The notes below the pieces were generated by a model. It was not told the origin of the DNA, did no database searches, and saw only the letters and a program-made list of their open reading frames with translations. This document shows, one piece after another, positions 31,437-42,965 of a DNA stretch of 64,000 nucleotides (position 1 is its first letter; the number at the start of each line of letters is the position of its first letter). Source of the stretch: Diphasiastrum complanatum (lineage: Eukaryota > Streptophyta > Lycopodiopsida > Lycopodiales > Lycopodiaceae); NCBI GenBank assembly GCA_029204225.1, contig CM055092.1, forward strand, positions 41,070,016-41,134,015, read 5' to 3'. The position numbers and the translations under genes are program-made.

Positions 31437-32522
31437 TATAACTGCTTTGGGCGATTTGGTGTCGGGTTCATCAGGAACATATGGTTGGATCCATATGGTT
31501 GTAGAATCTGTTCATCCATAAGTTTTGCATTGCTATCTCGATATCCCATCTGGGCATACCGTTGCTGAATGATCCGAAGGTTGAAGTTGCAAAAGGCAGT
31601 CTCATGGTGAGGTGAGTTACACAGATGGCAAACACTGATTTCCATTCGTTTTTTCAATTGAGGACACTCGTTCACTATGTGATTTCTTGTACAAATAGAA
31701 CACCAGACATTTTCCCTGGTAGAAAAAGTCTTTGCAAACTTCTCAGGTTCCTTGTTCGCTTCTCCGTGGAAATTTTCCAATGCTTTGATCTTCTCATCAA
31801 ATTGCAACTACAACTTTTCCATCTGTTTCTGTTGGGTCTTCCCAAGTTTCTCGAACTCATTGAGCATCATTTATGCAGTAGCATTGCATTCGTTGATGCA
31901 ATAGTGGTGGATGTCGTAGTAGTCTGCCCTGTTGTATAAGGCAACATACTGACATTCGGCTCATCATCTGAATCTTCATCCTCCTCCCGAATTGCATCGT
32001 CCATCGCATTTTGCAAAAGTGCGTACTCATTATGGCATTTCAGTTACGTCGGATCCGTTTAGGTAGACCTGACAAGAACCACATAATCATGGCATTTTCA
32101 TTAATCAGCTCAGGCTCACATTCAGATTTAAGACGTTTCACCCTTTCGATGTAATCTCAAACCATTTCCCGTTTTCCCATTTTAATTTTACTTAAAAGTA
32201 GGAAAGGGTCTTCCATAAACTTCCGCGGTTTGAACCATGTGATAAGGGCTCGTTTAACAACCTCCCAATCTGTACATTCAGTTTCATCTTGGTTATAGTA
32301 CCAATCTTGTGTTGCGTCTGTTAAGGCCATAGGAAACAACTTAAGTTTATCTTAAGGATAAATCTCACCATAGACCTCAAAGGATTCAGCATAGATCTGA
32401 AGAAATCGAACTGGATCTGTTAATCTATTATATTTGGGTAGATCCAATCGAGGTGCTCTTCTAACAATAATTGGATTGACTTCCTATGGAGCACCTCCAG
32501 GAGCAGCTCCAGGGGCAGCCAT
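31433..32522 (-). pseudogene. Gypsy element 1 gag
   Basis: Starts at the ATG at 32522 (MAAPGAAPGGAP, then TAG). Capsid-like segment RLDLPKYNRLTDPVRFLQIY, LFPMALTDATQDWYYNQDE and WFKPRKFMEDPFLLLSKIKM, then after several stops and a frame change the zinc-binding CSICTRNHIVNECPQ and CHLCNSPHHETAFC at 31690-31600. It ends in a frame different from pol near 31433. The same gag starts at 58896 in gypsy element 4. Confidence 0.82.
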
Positions 32523-32759
32523 TTAGATCAAATTGATAATGTGATTGGATATAGATTTTTCCAAAAACTATTTCAGATTAGATCTGCTAGCTCTATTCCA
32601 CTTTTCAAAATTCTAATTCTATATGATGAGAAACTAACCAATATTCGATAAATCAATACTTCTCAAAAATGATAATTCTCTCAAAGTCCAATTCAGAATA
32701 TATCAGATCTGATCCAAATTTTGACAGAGACTTGATCTGGAAGATCAAAAACTAAAAAG

Positions 32760-33420
32760 AGGACTGGCGAAGGTTATCTAAGCGAAGGTTGGCTCGACGA
32801 AGGTTCAACAATGCTATTTTGGGAAAACTCTCTGAACACTTTTTTGGCAGTTTCTTGGGAAATAACCTTCGCCGATTTCTCACATGGAAGATCTGACACA
32901 AATAGAACTATGGAAAACCGGACGAAGGTTTCTGTCACAAGAAAATATAGTTTTTGTGATCTGACGAGGGTAAAAATCATGATTTTTTGTGATCTGATGA
33001 AGATAAATTTTTACCAAACTCAAAAATAGTATTTTTATATAAATAGAATGTTCTGGAAACTCGACGAAGGTTCTGGCGAAGGATCAAGAATAATACTGGT
33101 AATTTTGCAAAAAAATGACTTTTTTTGCAAAAATATGACAATATGACAACTGATCCTCTGGAAACCTTTCTATTTTTGGTATTATTCTTTGTCGACCTGG
33201 CAGTAGATAGATCTGAATCACATCTAGGCATAGTGAATTGGGCGAAGGTTCTTTTTCTGTATTTTTTAGAATTTTGATAATTTTTGGTGTTTTTTGGTGG
33301 TTTTTCTGATGCTTTTGAAAATCTGCTGGGAATTAATCTTCACCTTTCAAACTAAAGGCTCTACAAACAAAACTGAAGGTGTCTGCAACTCGGCGAAGGT
33401 TTCTTGAAAGAGGGTAAAAA
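32760..33420 (-). promoter_or_regulatory. Gypsy element 1 leader with GCGAAGGTT motif cluster
   Basis: The motif (G/A)(G/A/C)CGAAGGTT occurs at about 32765, 32782, 32793, 32863 (reverse), 32918, 33062, 33075 (GAAGGAT), 33242 and 33392, and once in the LTR (33826). Spacing is irregular. The rest of the leader (32523-33722) is non-coding and AT-rich. Confidence 0.55.
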
Positions 33421-33722
33421 GTTTTGGGCTCTGATGATGACGCTTTTTGCCTCTTTTTGACCAATTTTGGCAGATTTGAAAGGTTTCTGTTATTTTCTCT
33501 GATATCTCAGTTTCAAATGGATCTAAAGATAAGTGATCTGAATAGCTTTCCCTGTTTAATAATCAGATTAGATTTCAAACAAGCAAATCCACTCAAAATC
33601 TAGCAAAATCAGTCCCAAACTATCCCTACAATGCAGTTTTAACACTATTCATGCCACGACAAGGTGCCTAATGCAAGCTAACCATCAGCCAAACATGCTG
33701 CAAACTGAAAAATTGGCGTAGC

Positions 33723-33740
33723 TCTCCGGAAATGGCACCA
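33723..33740 (-). promoter_or_regulatory. Gypsy element 1 primer binding site (tRNA-Asp-like)
   Basis: The minus strand reads TGGTGCCATTTCCGGAGA, 14 of 18 identical to the Athila-type TGGCGCCGTTGCCGGGGA. Three of four differences are C-to-T or G-to-A. It lies 4 nt from the LTR end. Confidence 0.75.
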
Positions 33741-33744
33741 AAAT

Positions 33745-34501
33745 TGTAGTGGGTTTCTTTCCTTGCCTAACCTGAATCCAAGATCTAGTCAATCTAGCAT
33801 GAAAGAGACGGAGTTAGTTGTCACGCGAAGGTTCGTTCCCATGAGAGCAATAGTATAGTTCAGATTTCAACATGAATGGAGGATCTAACACTAACATCCA
33901 TTAACACTAAGCATTAACACTATATCCATGAACCCTACTTCCATTAACCCCAAATCCACAACAATGATAGATACTTACTCTTCTCTCTCTCCCTTTCTCT
34001 CTCACAAAAAGCATAAGAAATAGCAAACCCAATAATGATCAAATCCAACAATTAGCAGAATCCAAAGAAAGCATGAGAAATGGAGGAAAAGAGAGGAAGA
34101 GCAAGGACATTCATCAATTCATTTCTAAAGAGAACCAATCTGCTTTACTGAAATGAGGAAATGAACATGAGGAGCAACTCGAGTTGGTCCCTTTTTATAG
34201 TAGAGAGGAGGACCTTGGCCTCGGAATCCTATTGGTCCAGTCTTGCCTCTCTTTTTATTCAAATTTAAAAAAGTGTGGGAACCATCAAAATTGGAGGAAA
34301 ACCCAACTTTATTCACTAACTTGACATTTAGGCCCTGCGACATTAAAAGTCCCGCAAAAAGGCCTAAAGTCCTTTTATTGACTTTTAACTAATCAATCAA
34401 ATAATATGTGGTCATCGGGTTGGACTTACACACGCAGGGTGCCAAATCCCTCTCACTTATTAACTAGGTTTAGAGCTGCCTTGGGATCCGCAAACCCTAC
34501 A
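33745..34501 (-). repeat. Gypsy element 1, 5' LTR (757 bp)
   Basis: On the minus strand TGTAGGGTTTG (34501) to CACTACA (33745). It contains a TATAAAAAGGGACCAA promoter-like word near 34200-34185. Confidence 0.85.
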
Positions 34502-34860
34502 ACAAAATCTTTTTCTATTAAATGTATGAATGTACACGTGTTTACATAAGTCATTTATATTCATGTTTACATCTATGACTACGTGGAAGATTGCATAGGC
34601 ATGATTATTTAAATTTTAACGGTCTTAATCTAATTAAGATTATCTCTTAGTCATCTTAGAAATCGGTAAGATACCGCTTTTATTTATGAATTTGACAGGT
34701 GTCAAATCAAGTTGCCACGTGATCATCGTCTCCACTGTGTCATTGTTAAACACTTTAATTTTCTATTTTCATTTTACACTTTCTTTTTGCTCTCGCTCTC
34801 CATTGCTCACTTCCTTGCTTTCGTGCTCACTATCACTCTTCTGTCAATCTTGCGAGCAAT
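34502..34860 (+). promoter_or_regulatory. Upstream region of the 34861 ORF, promoter-like
   Basis: AT-rich, then GCCACGTGATC (G-box, about 34716) and a pyrimidine-rich stretch (TTTCTTTTTGCTCTCGCTCTC near 34780-34800) resembling a plant 5' UTR. It could be part of a gypsy LTR or leader. No paired copy is in the window. Confidence 0.35.
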
Positions 34861-35963
34861 ATGAATTCCAGTGCAAGTACCAGTACTGCTATCAACTAGA
34901 AAATTCAATCTTCAATCCGACTTGCAACAATTCAATCCTTGCTGGATAAGTGCAGGTTGGACAATTTGAAAGTGGATCCATAGTCTTATAGGAGATCAGC
35001 ACTGATTTCGTGAATTCTATTCACTTAGTGGCTGAGTATGATTCCCAAGCTACCCTGCGGAACTCCACCTTCACAAGTGTTCTCTGAAGCCCTTGGACTG
35101 CCTACCGATGGCTTTGCCAATTCAACGTCCAAGGACTCCATTGATGAAGCGACATGCTTTTTGTTGAACTGCTATGTACCAAGCAAAGCGTACAAAATCA
35201 CATTGGTAAAGGATGTGCAGATGAAATTTTTCTGCAAGTATGCCAACCAGTTGTTGTTCATCACCGATGCTAATGCTACCATCTCAGTTCAAAATTTTGG
35301 GTACCTAGTGAATGCATTGGCAGGACAGCCAGTATGCTTTGGCTCAATAGCCTACAAAGCATTTCTGTGCTGGGTCAAGCATAAAAAATTTGCTGCAGTG
35401 GGAACACATATCTCATGTCTGTGTGACCATTTCTGCATTTTGACAAAAACAAAATAGGGTGTATTGGTAGGAAGGATGCTGATGACCACGAAGATAGATC
35501 TATCCAGCCTCCTGCAGAGCACCATTGCTCCACCAACTCAGCCAGCAACCACTGTAGTCATGGAGGTCGACACAACAAAAGTTCTGAAGGAAACAGAGTT
35601 AGATGTTGTTACACACACTATTCTTAAGCCCTCCACTATAGCCGACACTTTGTAAATCGTCAGGTTTTCTCAGAAGCCAAAGAGCCCTGCATCCACGGAT
35701 GACGAAGAGACTATCTCCGACATCTAGATGTAAGATACAGACAAAGGAGTTAATGAGGAGGCCACGGATGTTGATGTGGATGACAGAGAGAATCTTTACA
35801 GGTGGTACCATCAATTCTCCTTGGGTGCCAAATAAATTGTGAGTAAGCTCCATGCATACGACATGCACATCTAGGACAACATAATGCGACTTCATCATTC
35901 AGATGAGATGACCAGCAACATCAAAATGTTGGCCAAAAAGGTTGCATTGTTGGAGGAAGATCG
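34861..35963 (+). pseudogene. Unrecognised ~370-codon ORF with Gln-type nonsense codons
   Basis: One frame from the ATG at 34861 (MNSSASTSTAIN) to about 35963, without frameshift, interrupted by about ten stops: two TGA/TAG pairs near 34970-35035, TAG at 35455, and several TAA/TAG between 35652 and 35873. Most are explained by CAG/CAA to TAG/TAA change. The central segment (IDEATCFLLNCYVPSKAYKI, then LLFITDANATISVQNFGYL) is protein-like. The end is a short coiled coil (MTSNIKMLAKKVALLEEDR) that meets gypsy RT at about 35965. Either a gag/extra ORF of this gypsy lineage or a captured host gene. It is not alignable by eye to the 23310 ORF. Confidence 0.5.
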
Positions 35964-35969
35964 TACATG

Positions 35970-37990
35970 TGAGAGAATAGTTGACACCCCCTCAATTCAA
36001 AAGACTACACGCATTATTGTTGGAATACAAAGATTGTTTCGCTTGGAATTACAATGATCTGAAGGGTATACCACCAACTGTAGTCCAGCATACCATACCC
36101 TTGGTGGATGGAGCAGTTCCCAAGCTGAGCCGTTACTATCGCTGCAATCCTAACTATACAGAATTGATCAAACAACAGAAATTGCTTAATGCTGATTTCA
36201 TTTATGAAATCGTGCACACTGAGTATCACCAATAATCATACTACTCAAAAAAAATGGCAAAATGCAAATCTGTGTGCACCTGAAAGCATTAAATGTAGTC
36301 ACCAAGAAGGATCATTTTTTTTTACCATTTAAGGAAAGTGATCTGGACAAAGTAGCAGGAGCAGAAGCCTATAGTTTCTTGGACGATTTTAGCTACAATC
36401 AAGTGAAAATAGCGTCGGATGATCAACACAAGACAACATTCACCACGGAATGGGGAACCTATGCCTATAAAGTGATGTTGTTTGGACTTTGTAATGCCCC
36501 AAGTACCTTTCAACAAGTTATGCAGGCAGCATTCATAGAATACTTTCAAGAATTTCTAGAGATTTTCTTAGATGATCTATGTGTGCATGGACCGAATATC
36601 AAATATCCTTGAACCCAGAGAAGTGTCAATTTTGGGTGACACATGGCCTCATTCTTGGCCATATAGTATCCAGACACGAGATTTGTCAAAGATAAGGATA
36701 ATTGTTGATTTGCCACCACCAAGATGGGTGGGTCACACTAACTACTACTGTATTTTCATTTTAGATTTTTGTGGGGTTAGCATGACCAATCTACAAGCTC
36801 ACAACGGAACCACATTGGACGAAGGAAGCCCTACAGGCTTTCCAGAAACTTAAAGACGCATTGGCCTCGGCGCCAATATTATGCCCACCCAATTGGTCCA
36901 TAGAGTTTCATGTGCATACGGATGCATTGAAGTATGTAGTGGAAGCAGTCTTAACCCAGCCAGGTGAACACAAAAAGGACCTAACTATGATCTATGCGGT
37001 TAAGAAATTTTGACATTACTTGATGGCCACACATTTTGCTTTTTATACGGACCATCAACCCTTGCTTTATCTTGTTAATAAAACTTACAACACAAGGAGA
37101 ATAACTCGTTGGTGACTTCTATTGTTGGAGTTTGATTTTCGGATGGTGGTTCACAAGGAAAAGTAGCACTGTATGGTAGATCATGTGTCGCGAATCAAGA
37201 GGAAGGAAATTGCAGCACTACTCGACGACGAGCTACTAGATGCTACCTTGTTTTATATTGACATTGTACCTGAATGGGCCGCTGACATTGTTGAGTATCT
37301 TATGCGGGGCCAACCGGATAAATCTCTACCCAAGGTAGAACAGTGAAAACTGATTCTAAAAGCTAGACCTTATCAGTTGATTGTCGGCCAATTATATCGA
37401 AGAGGACCAGATGGGATTCTTCGAAGATGTATTCTTCCACACGAGGCCACTCATATTATTTCAATTTCGCATGAAGGCATGGGTGGTGGACTTTTTGCAT
37501 CTAACATTATGGTTCGGAAGATTCTACAATTAGGATGTTGGTGGCCAACAATACATAAGGATGCGGATAATACTTGAAGAAGTGCGATGTGTGCCAGAGA
37601 GCTAGGAAGCCAACAATGTTGAACTATGATCTTTTGCACCTAGTTCTAGCTCAAGCACCATTTGAGAAGTGGGGATTGGACTATATTGGAACAATTCATC
37701 CTACAGTCGAAAGTTCACAAGCCTGATATATCATCGTGGCTATGAATTATCTCACCAAGTAGATCAAAGCCAAGGTAGTGCGAACAGTTGACACTCGAAC
37801 AACTACCAAGTTCTTGTATGAAAATATCATTATACGCATCGGTTCCCAGTGGAGATTGTTAGCGATCATGGAAGCCACTTCGTCAATGAGACCATCAAGA
37901 TCCTATTGGAAGAATTCTTTGTGATCCATCGATTCAACACACCTTAATATCCTCGTGGTGATGGGTAGACGAAATCATCCAATAAGATCT
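35970..37990 (+). pseudogene. Gypsy element 2A pol (RT, RNase H, integrase), decayed
   Basis: RT: QFKRLHALLLEYKDCFAWNY, YRCNPNYTELIKQQKLLNAD, a stop at 36233, then GKMQICVHLKALNVVTKKDH, FGLCNAPSTFQQVM and IFLDDLCVHG (36570-36600). A deletion and frame break follow at 36612. RNase H (FYTDHQPLLYLVNK) lies near 37040. Integrase runs from 37377 (LIVGQLYRRGPDGILRRCIL, EGMGGG), core to about 37990 with many stops. The upstream gag/protease is replaced by the 34861 ORF. Same lineage as element 1 but in plus orientation and a different subfamily. Confidence 0.85.
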
Positions 37991-37999
37991 TGTGTAGTG

Positions 38000-39044
<1,045 letters not shown>

Positions 39045-40290
39045 AAGAATTCAAGCAACAATCGAAGAAGTCAAGACAGTTCGTCTACTTCCTCCTCTGG
39101 GGCTCTATATGTCAACAAAGGCTCAAAGAGATAGAAGCAGAAAAGCTCCAAGAAGATTGCAACGAATCAGAATCTGAATCAAGGTCAAGAACAATCATCG
39201 AATCCACAATCGAAGGAGAAGATGTTTTGTAGGTATTGCAAGCGCAATAACTATGAGTCCAAGTGAAGAACGCAGCCAAGCAAACTGATCAATAAGCAAA
39301 CGTAGTTTCATCTTTTCCTCAGGTCGAAGTGGATGATGGCGCATTCATGGTCAAAGATCAAAGCACTTTTTTGGATGATTCATGGTTTCTGGATTCTGGA
39401 GCAACTCAACATATGACCAATCAATGTGAGATCCTCAACTCCTACACTCCTTACAACACGAAGAAATTTGTTCATCTTGGTGACAATAGTACTCACGTTA
39501 TTGATGGTGAAGGTACTGTAAGATTACGGTTCTAGCATGATCAATTCAAATTACTATCAAAGGTCTTATATGTTCCTAAACTCTCTACAAATATGTTATC
39601 AGTGAGTAGAATTACAGATTTAGGTCATAAGATAGAATCTGAGTCTGATCAATGCAAAATAGTTGATAGGAGTAATAAGATCCTTGCACTGGTCAAGAGA
39701 CAGAGTTACTTATATAGATTGGCACATTGTTATTCTGAGTCTAGTCAAGCCTTGGAAACTTCTGTTCTAGTCAATAAAACATTACTATGACATCATCACT
39801 TAGGACACTTGAATCATGCATCTGTTATGAACATGTCCCGACAATCCATGGTTCTTGATCTCGACTACCCTTCTGATAAGGTCGATCTCCCTATCTGTCA
39901 TAGTTGCATCTTTGGAAAGCAGGCTAGGATTTCTTTTAGATCAAACCATATGCATGTAGCAAATGGTCTATTAAATGTTGTTCATACAGATATATGTGGA
40001 CCTATGCAAACTCCTTCATTGCTAGATGCAAAGGATTTCATTTCCTTTATTGACGAATTCTCTAGAAGAACAATTGTTTATTTCATTAAACAAAAATAAG
40101 AGGCTTTTATCAGATTCAGACAATTCAAAGAGCATGTTGAGACTCAAACGAGTAAACAAATCAAAGCGCTGAGGTCAAATAATGGGGGAGAATATATCTC
40201 CAATGAATTTAAGGACTACTTCCTTAACAACGACATTGAGCAACAATACATCACTTCCTATTCGTCTTAGTCAAATGGTCTTGCTAAGAG
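39045..40290 (+). pseudogene. Copia element 2 gag end, protease and integrase
   Basis: Remnant nucleocapsid CRYCKRNNYESK near 39225. Then one frame (with stops at 39533, 39788, 40097, 40268): protease WFLDSGATQHMT, LYVPKLSTNMLSVSRITDLG, pre-integrase HHHLGHLNHASVMNMS, ICHSCIFGKQARISF and integrase VHTDICGPMQTPS. The catalytic RSDNGGEY is RSNNGGEY and NGLAERN is NGLAKRN, so both the second Asp and the Glu are lost by G-to-A changes. It is cut at about 40290 by a foreign gag segment. Confidence 0.85.
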
Positions 40291-40945
40291 AAATACATTG
40301 CCTAAAAATGAATGTTAGTAATGAACTTCTAAAGGAAGTTGCATCTTGTACCTCAGCCAAGGAGGCATGGGACTACATTAACGGGATTTATGAATCCAAA
40401 AATACTTCTAGAGTGCTTATGATTAGAAACAAAGTTCTTCACATTAGAGGGAGTGATGAGAGTGCTCAAGAGTATGTCTTGAGAATAAAATCTCTCAACA
40501 AAGAACTTTCCGTCATTAGTGAGGGTATTCATGATGATGAACTTGTTGAAATCATTTTGAATTGTCTGGAGATGAGTTCTCCAATCTTGTACAAAGCTTT
40601 GCTATTCAAGATGCACTACCTTCCATTGACAAGCTCCATAGTGTGCTTGTGGCCGAGGAGAGTAGGATCCTTCATCTCAAGCAAAGGATTGGATCCTTGA
40701 AGTTGCATGATGGTGATGAGAAGGCCAACTTCTCAAGCAAAGGAAAGACAAAGTCAAAGAAGAAGATCCAACAAAAGGAGACCAAAAGTGATGATCAATC
40801 ATCAAGCTCCAAAGGTGGAAAGAAGAACAAAGCCAAACTCAAGTGTTTCTTTTGTGGAAAGAAGGGGCACTTTGCAGCCGAGTGTTACAAGAAAAAGAAT
40901 GCACAATGAGAGAGCAAACAAGGCAACCTCACTCTTGAGGAAGAA
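40291..40945 (+). pseudogene. Gag segment of another copia family spliced into copia 2
   Basis: HCLKMNVSNELLKEVASCTS, then AKEAWDYINGIYESKNTSRV, LRIKSLNKELSVISEGIHDD and, after a one-base slip near 40562, KLHSVLVAEESRILHLKQRI and the knuckle CFFCGKKGHFAAEC (40846-40887). It resembles the gag of copia elements 1 and 5 (about 60-70% by eye). It begins and ends inside gag, without LTRs, and replaces the copia 2 integrase C-terminus plus most of RT. Confidence 0.85.
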
Positions 40946-40947
40946 CA

Positions 40948-41338
40948 CATTGGAAGGCTCTTGCCAGATTCATGAGATATCTTCGAGCTACTATGGACTT
41001 TTTCCTTTGTTATGGAACAGTCGACAATGAAAAACTCAATTTACTCAATGTTTATACAGATGCAAGTTGGGTAAGAGATATAGACACTCATAAATCTACT
41101 TCCAAATTCACATTCTTCCTCAACAATGGTCCAGTTTCTCGAACAGTCATAAGCAATCTTTGATAGCTCTATCTTCCACTGAATCAGAGTATATCGTAGC
41201 CTCTCAAACTACAAAGGAAGCAATTTGGTTGAGGATCTCACTCTCAGATATCAGTCTGAATCAATATGCCTCGATAATATTATTTTGTGATAATCAAAGT
41301 GCCATCGCTTTATCAGCCTGTCAAATTTTAGAGTAAAG
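40948..41338 (+). pseudogene. Copia element 2 RT end and RNase H
   Basis: THWKALARFMRYLRATMDF, VYTDASWVRDIDTHKSTSKF, then after a frame change ALSSTESEYIVASQTTKEAI and FCDNQSAIALS. Truncated at about 41338; no 3' LTR of this element was seen. Confidence 0.82.
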
Positions 41339-41339
41339 G

Positions 41340-41978
41340 ACTGAATTTGATCTAGAAATGATCACAAAGAATGATTGGTAGCTTGGGATCTTGATCTATA
41401 TCAAGACTAGCTTCCAAATCTAGCTTCTACTTGACAATGTGTTTCCAGGCAAGAACAATAAAAAATGATGACCCACGGCTTCACACGTGTGAAGTACAGC
41501 TATTGTACGGCCTGATAACAAAGAAATAGTTTAATTAACATTTACTTAGCATACATACACAAAGAAAGTACTTAAGAGAGTGTAAACACCAAGATTGCTT
41601 CACAAACCAATGTTTCTCATCATTAGTTCAATAATAGATCCATCATGGATCAAGTACAAAATCATCATAATCTCTCTCTAATCTGCATTCAGCACATGTG
41701 GGACAGCTCATTGTACTCATCCATATCTACTTTGGATAAGATCTATCAAGTTTGCCACATCATCCATTGGTGGTTTGTGTTGACCTTCTAGATTCCTACA
41801 ATCTAGGACCTAACTCCTATAATTTAAGAGATGTCATAGTAGACTCAAATGAAAGCTAATCAAAATGGATCTAAATATTACAAGTGTCATTTCACACGTG
41901 TGGACAGGTTCTCACACGTGTGGATCCACATAAATGTCAAAAATACATCAAAAACCATATGAAAATTGCTAAATTCTA
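41340..41978 (-). repeat. Copia element 6, 3' LTR (approximate)
   Basis: The minus-strand PPT AAAATTGAGGAGGAG (41993-41979) precedes TATTAGAATTTAGC; the expected TG is TA, a plausible deamination change. It contains three CACACGTGTG palindromes (41471, 41896, 41914). The outer boundary near 41340 is inferred from the end of copia 2 homology. Confidence 0.6.
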
Positions 41979-41988
41979 ATACTCCTCC

Positions 41989-42712
41989 TCAATTTTTACA
42001 TGATACAACTATAGTAAATCTATCTACAATCCCTAAAGTTGATCTTAACTTGATAAATGAAACCTTTGGCAAGGCTTTAGTGAGTAAATCAGCAAGGCAA
42101 TCTGAAGTAGACACATGATGTAGCTTGATCTCCTTTGCTTGAACCTTTTCCCTCACAAAATGGTGAGCAATCTCTATGTGATTGCTCCTTGCATGGAATG
42201 TGGGATTGGTTGCTAATGCTTGTCTTGATTGGTTTTCACAAAATATTATTGGCTGCTCCTCAGTCTCCATGACTTGCAACTCCACCAAAAGCCTCTTCAA
42301 CCATAGGATCTCCTTTGTTGTGGATGTTAGTGCCTTGTATTCTGATTCGGTTGAAGATAAAGAAATAGTATCTTGCTTTTTGGAAAGCCAAGACACTATG
42401 CCATTGCAAGGGAAGGTAACAAAAGCACTTGTGGACCTCCTATCCACCTTATCACCTATAAAATCAGCATCCGAATATGCCCTTAAGGCAAGATTAGATC
42501 CATCATATAAAATGCCAAAGTTTTTGGTGGCCGAGATGTACCTCAACACCCTTTTTGCATTTTTCCAATGACAAACTAATGGATTTTGCATAGATTGGCT
42601 AAGTTTACCTACATTATAACTTAGATCAGGCAGCCTAGTTATAGTAAGATAAATCAAGGAGCCTACAAGTCTCCTATATAGTGTAATGTCCTCAAAGGAT
42701 GCAGTTAAAATA
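41989..42712 (-). pseudogene. Copia element 6 RT end and RNase H
   Basis: From 42712: DITLYRRLVGSLIYLTITRL (RT C-terminus), HWKNAKRVLRYISATKNFGI, AYSDADFIGDKVDRRSTSAF, SLSSTESEYKALTSTTKEIL, FCENQSRQALATNPTFHARS and LADLLTKALPK, ending at 41989. No internal stop from 42657 to 41989. It is closely related to the RNase H at 52805-53452. The 5' part is lost where copia element 4 begins. Confidence 0.9.
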
Positions 42713-42729
42713 GCAATGATCGACTTATA

Positions 42730-42965
42730 CAGTGTTTTCTTATTTTGACGGCACCACGTGTGCTCAGTTCTAGAATTATCAGGTCATCTTTCTTTTACGA
42801 GCCTTTGAGTGCTTATAAGCAACTTTATCTTTGTACTTACTTATCAGTTGAATATACAGTTTGTGAAGAGCAATTTTGTTGTCTTGTCTTATTGCACTTG
42901 ACATTGTGCTGTGATGATTGATCTGGTCGGGTTTTTAAACTATTTTCTTAACTTGATATCAGAGC
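42730..42965 (+). repeat. Copia element 4, short 5' LTR end and PBS
   Basis: TGATATCAGAGC (42954-42965) is the tRNA-iMet PBS with one G-to-A change. The preceding about 220 bp includes a CACGTGTG word, GCTTATAAGCAAC, and ends TTAACT, consistent with a short LTR. The LTR start (about TGTTTTCTTA at 42733) is a guess, with no 3' copy to compare. Confidence 0.55.

Larger units (their letters stand above)
19690..34501 (-). mobile_element. Gypsy element 1 (LTR retrotransposon with extra ORF)
   Basis: The 5' LTR is on the right (34501-33745) and the truncated 3' LTR on the left (20254-19690). Order on the minus strand: LTR, PBS, leader, gag, RT-RNase H, integrase, spacer, extra ORF, PPT, LTR. About 14.8 kb, of which 4.2 kb is the nested copia element 1. 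The tRNA-Asp-like PBS and an extra ORF in the env position point to the Athila/Tat side of Ty3/gypsy. No protease is evident: gag joins the pre-RT linker directly. There are stops and frame breaks in gag and pol, so it is not autonomous. LTR copies differ at around 17 sites over about 560 bp by eye, older than the nested copia. Confidence 0.9.
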
